This document shows, piece after piece, positions 56,406-64,000 of a stretch of DNA of 64,000 bases. Within the stretch, counting starts at the first letter, position 1. Each line of letters opens with the position of its first letter. Origin of the DNA: Vibrio maritimus (GTDB lineage Bacteria > Pseudomonadota > Gammaproteobacteria > Enterobacterales > Vibrionaceae); NCBI GenBank assembly GCA_003263775.1, contig JYJJ01000075.1, forward strand, positions 1 to 64,000, written 5' to 3'. The position numbers and the translations under genes are program-made. The notes under the pieces were generated by a model. It saw only the letters and a list, made by a program, of their open reading frames with translations, was not told the origin of the DNA and did no database searches.

Positions 56406-57314
56406 ATGAAGGACAATTACGCGAAACTGGTTACCACGGCTGCATGGGCAGCGACCACGGTAGCAACCATCCTGTTAATAGCGAAAGTGATCACTTGGTG
56501 GGTCACCGGCTCGGTGAGCTTACTGGCCTCTTTGATCGATTCACTGCTCGATATCGCCGCATCATTGATTAACTTGATTGTGGTTCGATATTCACTTCAA
56601 CCTGCTGATAAAGAACATACTTTTGGTCATGGTAAGGCCGAATCTCTGGCCGCACTGGCACAATCGATGTTTATCACGGGTTCTGCTTGTTTTCTCATTC
56701 TTAACGGTATCGATCGTTTCTTCAGGCCGCATGATCTCCAATCGCCTGAATTGGGTATTTATGTCAGCCTATTCGCTTTAATCGTGACGTCGGGCTTGGT
56801 CGCGTTTCAAAAATATGTGGTTCGTAAAACCGGCAGCCAAGCCATTGCTGCGGATTCACTGCATTATCAAACAGACTTATATATGAACGTCGCGATCATG
56901 GTCGCTCTTGGACTGAGCTGGTATGGAGTTGGGCAAGCGGACTCCGTGTTTGCGATTGGTATTGGTGTGTTTATCTTAGTCAGCGCGATAAAAATGGCGT
57001 ATGAATCGGTACAGTCGCTGTTGGATCGTCAATTGCCGGAGGAAGAGCTCGTCGTGATTCGCCAAGTGTGTAATGACGTGGAAGGGGTGATTGGTGTACA
57101 TCAGCTAAGAACGCGCATGTCAGGTCCGGTTCGTTTCATTCAGTTACACTTAGAGTTAGATGATCATTTGCCCCTCATCGAAGCGCACCGCATTGCTGAC
57201 AAGGCGGAAGAAGAGGTGATTAAGGCGTTTCCAGGCGCGGATGTGATCATTCACCAAGACCCGTACTCAGTGGTGCTTCACGAAGAAGCTGAGCAAAAGC
57301 AGCAAGACTTTTAG
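56406..57314 (+). CDS. fieF: FieF, cation-efflux (CDF) transporter
   Basis: 302 aa with six membrane segments and a cytoplasmic C-terminal domain. The metal site residues are in LASLIDSLLDIAA (DxxxD) and ADSLHYQTDLYMN (HxxxD), the DD-HD tetrahedral site of FieF/YiiP, which exports zinc and iron. It is placed between cpxP and pfkA as in E. coli (cpxP-fieF-pfkA). The start ATG follows AAGGA at longer spacing with TGCGC in between. The 280 bp to pfkA contain no other feature that I can name. Confidence 0.93.
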   Translation: MKDNYAKLVTTAAWAATTVATILLIAKVITWWVTGSVSLLASLIDSLLDIAASLINLIVVRYSLQPADKEHTFGHGKAESLAALAQSMFITGSACFLILNGIDRFFRPHDLQSPELGIYVSLFALIVTSGLVAFQKYVVRKTGSQAIAADSLHYQTDLYMNVAIMVALGLSWYGVGQADSVFAIGIGVFILVSAIKMAYESVQSLLDRQLPEEELVVIRQVCNDVEGVIGVHQLRTRMSGPVRFIQLHLELDDHLPLIEAHRIADKAEEEVIKAFPGADVIIHQDPYSVVLHEEAEQKQQDF

Positions 57315-57602
57315 CTGGCTGGGCGTAGATGGTGACACGTTGTGGGAGGAGGTTTTGCCGTAATGGCAATGTTAAATTCCATTGTCTATTATCAATGCGC
57401 GTGATAAAAAAGTGCGATTCTGATGTGAATCAACGTACGAGCCAGTATAAACTGTAATACTCTTACATAAGTAATAAAGTTACGTCAGTGATGTTTTGGG
57501 GAACACGCTGAGTCTAGTGTAACGATAACAAGATTTCCGTATGTCGCCTCCGAAGGCGCCATACTTACAATTTAAAATTAGATTGCCAAATCGAGGGTGA
57601 GC

Positions 57603-58565
57603 ATGATTAAGAAAATTGGTGTTTTGACAAGTGGTGGTGACGCACCGGGTATGAATGCTGCGGTACGCGGCGTGGTACGTACTGCTCTGTCAGAGGGTTT
57701 GGAAGTGTACGGCGTATACGACGGCTATCTTGGTCTGTACGAAGACCGCATCAAGCCTCTTGACCGTTCAAGCGTTTCTGATGTGATCAACCGTGGTGGT
57801 ACATTCCTAGGCTCTGCACGCTTCCCAGAATTTAAAGAAGTGGAAGTTCGTGAGAAAGCCATTGAGAACCTGAAAAAGCACGGCATCGACGCTCTGGTTG
57901 TTGTTGGTGGTGACGGCTCTTACATGGGCGCGAAGAAACTAACTGAAATGGGTTACCCATGTATCGGTCTTCCAGGCACTATCGATAACGATATTGCTGG
58001 TACTGATTACACCATCGGTTACCTAACGGCACTAAACACTGTTATCGATGCGATTGACCGTCTACGTGACACGTCATCTTCTCACCAACGTATCTCTATC
58101 GTTGAGATCATGGGCCGTCACTGTGGTGACCTAACCCTAATGTCAGCCATTGCAGGCGGCTGTGAGTACATCATTACTCCAGAGACAGGTCTGAACAAAG
58201 ACCAGTTAATCAGCAACATCCAAGATGGTATTGCGAAAGGTAAGAAGCACGCGATCATCGCACTTACTGAGCTAATGATGGATGCGAACGAGCTAGCGAA
58301 AGAGATTGAAGAGGGTACTGGCCGTGAAACTCGCGCGACAGTACTGGGTCACATCCAGCGTGGTGGTCGTCCAACAGCGTTCGACCGTGTTCTAGCATCT
58401 CGCATGGGTAACTACGCGGTTCACCTACTACTAGAAGGTCACGGCGGCCGTTGTGTGGGTATCCAGAAAGAGCAACTGGTTCACCATGACATCATCGATG
58501 CTATCGAGAACATGAAGCGTCCAGTTCGCACTGACCTATTCAAAGTAGCGGAAGAGCTGTTCTAA
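57603..58565 (+). CDS. pfkA: PfkA, ATP-dependent 6-phosphofructokinase
   Basis: 320-aa glycolytic enzyme that phosphorylates fructose-6-phosphate. It has KIGVLTSGGDAPGMNAAVRG (ATP site), VVVGGDGSYMGAKKL, and the catalytic PGTIDNDIAGTDYTIG with the Asp general base. MGRHCGDL and HIQRGGRPTAFDR are also typical of group I bacterial PfkA, which is activated by ADP and inhibited by PEP. The ATG at 57603 follows GAGGGTG; a GTG two codons upstream is not needed. Confidence 0.98.
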   Translation: MIKKIGVLTSGGDAPGMNAAVRGVVRTALSEGLEVYGVYDGYLGLYEDRIKPLDRSSVSDVINRGGTFLGSARFPEFKEVEVREKAIENLKKHGIDALVVVGGDGSYMGAKKLTEMGYPCIGLPGTIDNDIAGTDYTIGYLTALNTVIDAIDRLRDTSSSHQRISIVEIMGRHCGDLTLMSAIAGGCEYIITPETGLNKDQLISNIQDGIAKGKKHAIIALTELMMDANELAKEIEEGTGRETRATVLGHIQRGGRPTAFDRVLASRMGNYAVHLLLEGHGGRCVGIQKEQLVHHDIIDAIENMKRPVRTDLFKVAEELF

Positions 58566-58588
58566 TTCAGCCTTCTCTTGAGAATAGA

Positions 58589-58616
58589 AAAACCGCTGCC
58601 TTGGCAGCGGTTTTTG
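58589..58616 (+). terminator. pfkA terminator
   Basis: AAAAACCGCTGCC pairs with GGCAGCGGTTTTT over a 2-base loop, with T-rich sequence after it, 23 bases past the stop. Confidence 0.9.
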
Positions 58617-58652
58617 TTTGCCTGCGGTAAATTTGCGGGCAGGTAGACACAA

Positions 58653-58680
58653 AAAAGCCGGCTCAATGGAGCCGGCTTTT
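58653..58680 (-). terminator. tpiA terminator
   Basis: AAAAGCCGGCTC pairs with GAGCCGGCTTTT over AATG, followed on the minus strand by TTTGTGTC. It lies 15 bases past the tpiA stop. Confidence 0.88.
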
Positions 58681-58694
58681 GGTAATCGGTTCGA

Positions 58695-59467
58695 TTACTT
58701 AGCTTTTGCTGCTGCCGCTGCTTTAGCGATTGCTGCGAAGCTCTTAGCGTCTAGAGATGCGCCACCAACTAGAGCACCGTCGATGTCTGGTTGTGAGAAG
58801 TAAGCTTCAGCGTTCTCTGGCTTAACAGAACCACCGTATTGGATGATTACTTGCTCAGCTACTGCTTCGTCTTTAGCTGCGATTAGAGCACGGATAGAAG
58901 CGTGGATACGCTGTGCGTCTTCTGCAGTTGCTGCTTTACCAGTACCGATAGCCAGATTGGCTCGTATGCGATGATAGCGTCGTTTAGCGCTTCAACACCG
59001 TAAGCGTCGATTACTGCGTTGATTTGACGTGCACATACTGCTTCAGTTTCGCCAGCTTCGTTTTGAGCTTCAGATTCACCGATACAGAAAACTGGCTTCA
59101 GGCCGTTCTCTTTTAGGAATGCGAATTTCTTAGCGATGAACTCGTCTGATTCGTTGTGGTATTCACGACGCTCAGAGTGACCGATGATGATGTGAGTTGC
59201 ACCAAAATCTTTCAGCATTTCTGGAGACATGTCGCCAGTGAAAGCACCGCTGTTGTTTAGGTCAGTGTTTTGTGCACCAAGGATGATCTTGTTGCCGCCT
59301 TCTGCGATAACACGCTCAGCTAGGTCGATGTAAAGTGCTGGTGGAGCTACCGCCACGTCTACACCAGTTACGCCTTCAAGTTCAGCGTTTAGACCAGTTA
59401 GCAGCTCAGTTACCATTGCTTTGCTGCCGTTGAGTTTCCAGTTACCCATAACTACAGGTTGACGCAT
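58695..59467 (-). CDS. tpiA: TpiA, triosephosphate isomerase (one-base deletion)
   Basis: 257 aa when restored. It interconverts dihydroxyacetone phosphate and glyceraldehyde-3-phosphate. It starts MRQPVVMGNWKLNGSKAMVT, with the catalytic Lys in GNWKLNG, His in IIIGHSERREYH, and Glu in AYEPIWAIGTG. The frame breaks near 58952 (TGGGCTATC to TGGCTATC), immediately after AYEPIW. Restored, it ends with the expected GGASLDAKSF and a long alanine/lysine tail. An essential-type glycolytic gene broken in its active-site loop is not credible biologically. Confidence 0.94.
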
Positions 59468-59735
59468 GAGATTTTCTCCAAAATCAGTGTTTGTAAAAAA
59501 CGAATGTAAAAAATAAAACGTGATTACGAAAGAATATAACAGATTAATTCACGTAGATCATGATTGGGGTCATTTCTTTATCGCTTTGGTATCTTATCCT
59601 AACAATTGCCCCGTTTAGAGAGCTCTGAATGGCGTGCCCAAGTGATCCAGTAAACAGAATAATAGAATACTTCTCGGCATTTTACTCGCGGCTTGCTATA
59701 CCTTGTCGGCTATTGGCCAAAAAAAGGGAAGTCGT

Positions 59736-60083
59736 ATGCCGAATCTGGTTTTAGAATATTCGAATACAGCCGACGAAAGGTTGAATGTACAGGGGCTACT
59801 GGAAGATCTGCACCGTGTAACACTCAACTGTGGGTTGTTTGATACTGACTCGGTGAAGTCTCGTTCACTGCGCAGCCATAACTGGTTGATCGGCGAGTAC
59901 GGGGATAGCGAAGATTTTGTGCACATCAGTTTTGAGCTGCTGTCTGGACGAACGGATGAGCAAAAGCGCGAGTTGTCGCGTAAGCTGATGGAAGTACTTA
60001 GAGAGCAGGCGAGCCATATTAAGAGTTTGACGGTGAATATCCGCGATATGGACAAAGCCTGCTTTCAAAAGGTTACTAATTAA
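59736..60083 (+). CDS. 5-carboxymethyl-2-hydroxymuconate isomerase family protein
   Basis: 115 aa, tautomerase superfamily (CHMI family, HpaF-like). The mature N-terminal proline expected as catalytic base is present (MPNLVLEYSNTA). RSHNWLIGEYGDSEDFVHIS and LSGRTDEQKRELSRKLMEVL are typical. Homoprotocatechuate degradation genes are not nearby, so the real substrate may differ; stand-alone members are common in vibrios. The ATG at 59736 follows GGGAA; an upstream in-frame ATG at 59703 would bury the catalytic proline and was rejected. Confidence 0.85.
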   Translation: MPNLVLEYSNTADERLNVQGLLEDLHRVTLNCGLFDTDSVKSRSLRSHNWLIGEYGDSEDFVHISFELLSGRTDEQKRELSRKLMEVLREQASHIKSLTVNIRDMDKACFQKVTN

Positions 60084-60098
60084 TATGAGAGTGATTTG

Positions 60099-60527
60099 AT
60101 GTCGTTAAAGTCGTTACTGTTTTCTTTTAATGGCCGTATTGGTCGTAAGACTTTCTGGATTTGGAATGTCTGTTATTACTTGGCCATCATGGTATGTGCT
60201 CAGGGGTTGAACTATCTATTCCCAAACGTGGTGCACTTTTTATTGCCGGTACTCTTGGTGGTACTGCTGATCCCTGACTTGGCGATCACGGCTAAGCGTT
60301 GGCACGACCGTAATAAATCCAGCTGGTGGCTGCTATTAAATGTACCGCTCGTATTTGGACGCATGAGTTTGCCGACACTGGATCCGGCTACGGCTGCTCA
60401 GCCTTCATTGGTTCAAAGTGTGATTTCATTGGCTGCGTTAGCCTGTGGCGCTTGGATCTTGGTGGAGTGTGGTTTCTTGAAAGGAACTGACGGTCAAAAC
60501 CAATATGGTGATGAGCCTCAGCAATAA
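60099..60527 (+). CDS. DUF805 inner-membrane protein
   Basis: 142 aa, about four membrane segments. The family hallmarks are FSFNGRIGRKTFWIWNVCYY near the N-terminus and ITAKRWHDRNKSSWW in the middle. Function of DUF805 proteins is unknown; they are small inner-membrane proteins found widely in proteobacteria. The ATG at 60099 is preferred over a TTG one codon earlier. It is 15 bases downstream of the isomerase-like gene, so the two probably share an mRNA ended by the hairpin at 60544-60570. Confidence 0.85.
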   Translation: MSLKSLLFSFNGRIGRKTFWIWNVCYYLAIMVCAQGLNYLFPNVVHFLLPVLLVVLLIPDLAITAKRWHDRNKSSWWLLLNVPLVFGRMSLPTLDPATAAQPSLVQSVISLAALACGAWILVECGFLKGTDGQNQYGDEPQQ

Positions 60528-60543
60528 GTGGTTCAAAATGGCG

Positions 60544-60570
60544 AAAGGGAAGCATTGGCTTCCCTTTTTT
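60544..60570. terminator. Terminator of the DUF805 operon
   Basis: AAAGGGAAGC pairs with GCTTCCCTTT over ATTG and is followed by TTTG. It also lies past the 3' end of the convergent DUF3135 gene. Confidence 0.82.
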
Positions 60571-60608
60571 GTGGCTCTTGTCTTTATGACAAAGGCTGTA
60601 TCAATTGT

Positions 60609-60938
60609 TCAGCGCCACTCTTGCCCACGCTCAAAAGGAACGATGTCCGCACTGCATTGAGGTGTTTGCGAGTCTCCTTGCAGCGCATCGGCAAATTTGA
60701 CGATTTGTTTATGTAGTTCTTCTCTCAACAGCACATTGGCGTGTATTGGGTTTTTGGCGCGTTGCAGTACCCGTTCAATGTGAGACTGTTGGGCGTGCAG
60801 TCTTGGCTGCATATCACTAGAGCAACCAGCAATGAACTGCTCACACAACTGATGTCGAAGCTGGCTAAGCTGCTCTGGGTTGTCTTTGGCCATCGCTGCC
60901 AGTTCTTCAAATGAAGGGAGTGAAATCGACTCTGCCAT
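60609..60938 (-). CDS. DUF3135 protein
   Basis: 109 aa, soluble, mostly helical. LPSFEELAAMAKDNPEQLSQ, then LRHQLCEQFIAG and RLHAQQSHIERVLQRAKNP match the gammaproteobacterial DUF3135 family, whose role is unknown. The ATG at 60938 is chosen. It is convergent with the DUF805 gene and unlinked to the regulator at 61065, which is on the same strand 127 bases upstream. Confidence 0.82.
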   Translation of the reverse strand: MAESISLPSFEELAAMAKDNPEQLSQLRHQLCEQFIAGCSSDMQPRLHAQQSHIERVLQRAKNPIHANVLLREELHKQIVKFADALQGDSQTPQCSADIVPFERGQEWR

Positions 60939-61064
60939 GTCTGCATTCCTCTGCTAACTAACGGTACTGCCTAACCCGATCCTGAGTTGGTGTGTATAGT
61001 TAGCCTAGGAGCTAATGACAGAAGACAAAATAAAAAGCTTTCAATGTCTCAGTAGTGAGACAGC

Positions 61065-61688
61065 TTATTCGCCTTTTGTTTGGAAGGTGTAGACGCAGCG
61101 TCTTTCACCTTTGACGATATGTTCATCGCGCTTAACAGCAACATCTTCACCAACAAGTGATTGAAACACATTGAGTTCTGACTGGCATAACGCTTCACAT
61201 CGAGTGGCGGCAATACAGATGGGACAGTGATTCTCAATCAATCGGTAGCCATCACCGGCTTCCTCACACTCTGCCATGTAGCCATCTTTTTCTCTTAGCT
61301 CAACTAATTTGGTGACCTTGCTGTGCAAATCCGTCAGCGTTTCAAAGTGTTGGCGATAGGTCGCAAGTGTGTTTTGTTCGCGTTCTTTAGCTACTTTGTC
61401 CAATCCTTCGGAGCCGAATACGGTTTCAATGGCATCGATAAACTGAATGGTGAGATCGCTGTGACGATCGGAGAAGCGAGCATGCCCTTTGGCAGTGAGT
61501 GACCAATGCCTGTTTGGACGGCCGACTTTGACTTTGACATCCTCAAACTTTAAGAAGCCTTCTTCTTCAAGGCTTTGTAGGTGTTGTCTCGCGCCCATGG
61601 TGGTAATGCCTAAACGTTCCGCAATACGTTTGGCAGTGACAGCGCCTTCGCGTTTAATTATGTCTATGATGTGGTCGGTGGCTTTCAT
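61065..61688 (-). CDS. HTH regulator with C-terminal cysteine cluster (SufR-like)
   Basis: 207 aa. The N-terminal winged HTH (TAKRIAERLGITTMGARQHL, then LEEEGFLKFEDVKVKVGRPN) is of the DeoR/ArsR-like type used by SufR. A coiled middle region is followed by HCPICIAATRCEALCQSELN, whose four cysteines (spaced C-x2-C-x6-C-x3-C as read) match the Fe-S ligand pattern of SufR-family repressors. Fe-S or redox sensing is therefore inferred. No suf or isc genes are nearby; the flanking genes are glpX (176 bp away, same strand) and the DUF3135 gene. Confidence 0.75.
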   Translation of the reverse strand: MKATDHIIDIIKREGAVTAKRIAERLGITTMGARQHLQSLEEEGFLKFEDVKVKVGRPNRHWSLTAKGHARFSDRHSDLTIQFIDAIETVFGSEGLDKVAKEREQNTLATYRQHFETLTDLHSKVTKLVELREKDGYMAECEEAGDGYRLIENHCPICIAATRCEALCQSELNVFQSLVGEDVAVKRDEHIVKGERRCVYTFQTKGE

Positions 61689-61818
61689 CAGTGAATCCGT
61701 TCGTTTGTTCAGCCTGAGGTAAAGATAGTCGGGGTATTATGGCGGATAAGGTTAATAAAGCAAATGATTTACAATCTTGAGATGAGCATTCCAGCGGTAT
61801 CGATTTGCATAGATATAA

Positions 61819-61846
61819 AAAAGCGCTGATAACCATCAGCGCTTTT
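61819..61846 (-). terminator. glpX terminator
   Basis: AAAAGCGCTGAT pairs with ATCAGCGCTTTT over AACC, with TTATATC after it on the minus strand, 18 bases past the glpX stop. Confidence 0.85.
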
Positions 61847-61863
61847 GACGAAGCTTTATTGAC

Positions 61864-62871
61864 TTATAGGATGATGTCGCGGATTTCTGGATCTTTACGC
61901 TCTAAATAGTGCGTAGATTTGATGCGACGAATCGTGCGGCAGCGTCCACGGATCAGCAGGGTCTCAGTCGTTGCGATGTTGCCTTGACGAGTAATGCCTT
62001 CAAGTAGGTCACCTTTGGTAATGCCGGTCGCTGAGAAGACGACGTTGTCGCTGCGAGCCATATCTTCCATACGCAGGACGACGTTTGCTTCAACACCCAT
62101 TTCAGCACAGCGTGCCAGTTCATCTTGGCCAGCGGTGCGGTTTTCTTCTGTATCACCTTTAACAACGTGACGTGGCAGTAGTCGGCCATTCATGTCACCA
62201 TCAAGTGCGCGAATAACCGCAGCAGAGACTACGCCCTCTGGCGCGCCGCCAATACAGTACATCACATCCACTTCGCTATCAGGCATACACGTTAGGATAG
62301 AAGCGGCAACATCACCATCTGGCACGGCGAAAACGCGAACACCCATCGCTTGCATCTCTGCAATGATGGCGTCGTGGCGTGGCTTAGCAAGCGTTGTTAC
62401 TACCAGCGTATCTAGGGTTTTACCTAGTGCAGCTGCGATGTTTTTTAGGTTTTCAGTCAGTGGCTTATTAAGGTCAATCACGCCCTTTGCGCCAGGCCCT
62501 ACCACAAGTTTTTCCATGTACATGTCTGGCGCTTTCAAGAAGCTGCCTTTTTCACCAGCGGCCAGCACTGCAAGGGCATTCGACTGACCCATCGCCGTCA
62601 TGCGAGTCCCTTCGATAGGGTCAACTGCGATGTCGACTGCATCACCGCCAATACCCACTTGTTCACCGATGTACAGCATAGGTGCGTCATCGATTTCACC
62701 CTCACCAATAACGATTTCACCTTCGATATCGGTCTTGTTCAGTAGGCTGCGCATGACCTCCACCGCTGCACCATCGGCAGCATTTTTGTCGCCTCGGCCT
62801 AGCCACTTATAGCCTGCTAGGGCGGCACCTTCGGTAACTCGTGAAAAAGCCATTGCTAAATCGCGCTTCAT
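61864..62871 (-). CDS. glpX: GlpX, class II fructose-1,6-bisphosphatase
   Basis: 335 aa, gluconeogenic phosphatase of the lithium-sensitive fold. It starts MKRDLAMAFSRVTEGAALAG. Metal-binding parts are EIVIGEGEIDDAPMLYIGE and AVDPIEGTRMTAMGQSNA, and substrate-binding parts include GGAPEGVVSAAVIRAL. The C-terminal half has NVVFSATGITKGDLLEGI. Length matches E. coli GlpX (336 aa). Divergent from zapB, an arrangement seen in many gammaproteobacteria. Confidence 0.97.
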   Translation of the reverse strand: MKRDLAMAFSRVTEGAALAGYKWLGRGDKNAADGAAVEVMRSLLNKTDIEGEIVIGEGEIDDAPMLYIGEQVGIGGDAVDIAVDPIEGTRMTAMGQSNALAVLAAGEKGSFLKAPDMYMEKLVVGPGAKGVIDLNKPLTENLKNIAAALGKTLDTLVVTTLAKPRHDAIIAEMQAMGVRVFAVPDGDVAASILTCMPDSEVDVMYCIGGAPEGVVSAAVIRALDGDMNGRLLPRHVVKGDTEENRTAGQDELARCAEMGVEANVVLRMEDMARSDNVVFSATGITKGDLLEGITRQGNIATTETLLIRGRCRTIRRIKSTHYLERKDPEIRDIIL

Positions 62872-63187
62872 ACTGACTCCAATCTAATGAAAATTGACAA
62901 ATGATTTACGGCGCGAATTCTAGCATATCAAAAGGGAAACGTTTGCCTTTTTCTCTGTTCGGACGCGATCTTGTCGCTAAAATCTTGAATGATTGAGCAT
63001 CGTGAGAAACAAAACTCTGCTCTGTTGCACTTGGTAGGTAAAGCTTGGGTGAGTTTGCGGCGCTTTTTTGACCGAATAGTGAAAAATCTGCAATATAGAG
63101 CGTGTCTATCTTCTCTAGGCTGAGTAGAATGGGGCACTATAGGATGAAGTATTTTCATTTCACAGGATTAAACAAGGGTAGGCCGAG
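62872..63187. other. 316-bp divergent promoter region between glpX and zapB
   Basis: Non-coding. AACAAGGGTAGGCCGAG precedes zapB. A 76-codon minus-strand ORF at 62928-63158 has no ribosome site or family resemblance and is not annotated. No specific operator recognised. Confidence 0.5.
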
Positions 63188-63430
63188 ATGTCTTTTGAAG
63201 TACTGGAACAACTAGAAGCAAAAATTCAAACTGCAGTGGACACAATCGCTCTTCTTCAGATGGAAGTTGAGGAATTGAAAGAAGAGAAAGCACAACTTGC
63301 ATCGCAAGCTGAAGAACTACGCAGCAGCCGTGAAGAACTTGAGCAAAAGTCTGAGCAGATGCAACGTGAGCACAGCCAATGGCAAGAGCGCATTCGCAAC
63401 CTACTAGGTAAAATGGACGAAGTAGAGTAA
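63188..63430 (+). CDS. zapB: ZapB, cell division coiled-coil protein
   Basis: 80 aa, almost entirely coiled coil: MSFEVLEQLEAKIQTAVDTI, then ALLQMEVEELKEEKAQL, with the C-terminus RIRNLLGKMDEVE. ZapB joins the Z ring through ZapA and helps position it relative to the MatP-bound terminus. Length and sequence are typical of Vibrio ZapB. Confidence 0.96.
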   Translation: MSFEVLEQLEAKIQTAVDTIALLQMEVEELKEEKAQLASQAEELRSSREELEQKSEQMQREHSQWQERIRNLLGKMDEVE

Positions 63431-63458
63431 TTGTCTACTTAGCCAATATGAATAACCG

Positions 63459-63486
63459 AAAAGCACTCAAATTGAGTGCTTTTTTT
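63459..63486 (+). terminator. zapB terminator
   Basis: AAAAGCACTCAA pairs with TTGAGTGCTTTT (inner bases must loop out), followed by TTTG, 29 bases past the stop. Confidence 0.85.
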
Positions 63487-63585
63487 GTGTCCGTTGGTCT
63501 AACCAGTGCATCTCACAATCTATTAACTTTTCGTGTACTAGTTCAAGACGTATACTAAGTCTAACTAGGGAAAGGAAAAGTTAGA

Positions 63586-64000
63586 ATGAAAACACGTGAC
63601 AAAATCGTCTACGCCGCCCTCGACTTGTTCAATTCAGATGGCGAGCGCAACGTGACAACCAACCATATTGCGGCGCACATTGAGATCAGCCAGGCAATCT
63701 CTACTATCATTTCCGAAACAAACAAGAGATCGTTCGTGAGATTTTTGCCCTCTATTCGCAAGAGCTTATTGAGCGCTTCACTCCGGTACAAGGTCAGCAA
63801 GAGAGTCTAGCGCTACTAAAGCATTACCTAGACTCCATTTTTACGCTGATGTGGAAGTACCGTTTCTTCTACGCTAATTTGCCGGAAATTCTTCAGCGCG
63901 ATCCCAAATTGCACGAAGAGTACATTGAAGTACAAGAGCGCCTCCAAGGGAATCTGATTAATATCTTACGTGCTTTTGTTGAGTTGGAGTTACTGACGCT
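63586..64000 (+). CDS. TetR-family regulator, partial at window edge (one-base deletion)
   Basis: At least 138 aa are visible when restored; the gene runs off the window. The N-terminus MKTRDKIVYAALDLFNSDGE and the HTH VTTNHIAAHIEISPGNLYYH are TetR type. The frame breaks at 63690-63691, where AGCCCAGGC appears as AGCCAGGC inside the recognition helix. Adding a C continues through FRNKQEIVREIFALYSQEL and LWKYRFFYANLPEIL. The ligand domain resembles a widespread group of small proteobacterial TetR regulators, but I cannot name its target. GGAAAGGAAAAG precedes the ATG. Confidence 0.82.

Noticed and set aside
62928..63158. Minus-strand ORF between glpX and zapB
   Set aside because: No ribosome site, odd composition, and location in a divergent promoter region.

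Overview
The window is chromosomal DNA of a Vibrio (Gammaproteobacteria, Vibrionaceae); the species cannot be named from the sequence alone. This rests on gene content and order: dusB-fis, slmA-coaBC-radC-rpmB-rpmG, cpxA-cpxR facing cpxP-fieF-pfkA, glpX-zapB, and a CrbS/CrbR-type acetate regulatory pair beside acs and actP. Most of it is ordinary core genome. The exception is a 14.7 kb island at 4924-19605.

Layout. 1-4900: purH (left part beyond the gene lies outside), a ZntR-like MerR regulator, a Cache-domain chemoreceptor and a VOC protein. 4924-19605: an integrated element flanked by a 19-bp direct repeat that is the 3' end of fis. 19588-26612: fis, dusB, prmA, accC, accB, aroQ and acs, all on the minus strand. 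26789-38723: exonuclease, DUF294/CBS protein, MFS permease, the symporter-fused hybrid kinase CrbS, a DUF3316-like protein, actP with its small subunit, a MarC-family protein and CrbR. 38853-45952: dsbD, dcuA, aspA, fxsA, an unknown membrane protein and mutM. 46057-51603: two late lipid A acyltransferases, slmA, coaBC, radC, rpmB and rpmG. 51702-64000: trmL, an M14 carboxypeptidase, the Cpx system, fieF, pfkA, tpiA, small proteins, a probable Fe-S regulator, glpX, zapB and a TetR gene cut by the window edge.

The island. It has a tyrosine integrase at one end and, near the other, two AlpA-like regulators and a primase-polymerase/DUF3987 replication protein. It encodes a phage-type small terminase but no large terminase, capsid, portal or tail gene, so it looks like a phage satellite of the PICI/PICMI kind rather than a prophage. 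It carries two cargo modules. One is a DGQHR-domain protein with a HEPN-like partner (6381-8178). The other is a tightly coupled three-gene operon (10101-14245): an SMC/RecF-like ATPase, a soluble GHKL histidine kinase, and a receiver domain fused to an aminoglycoside-phosphotransferase-like kinase. I read this second operon as a candidate phosphorelay-controlled anti-phage system and as the most interesting feature of the window. Copies of a roughly 40-bp repeat flank it, inverted relative to each other, and a third copy lies beyond a neighbouring secreted-protein gene.

Sequence quality. Fourteen genes, mostly essential or highly conserved (purH, prmA, acs, actP, fxsA, tpiA, coaBC and others), are broken at 18 places. 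Every break can be explained as loss of one base (once two bases) from a short G or C run. This pattern looks like a sequencing or assembly artefact, so I annotate these genes over their full restored span rather than as pseudogenes.
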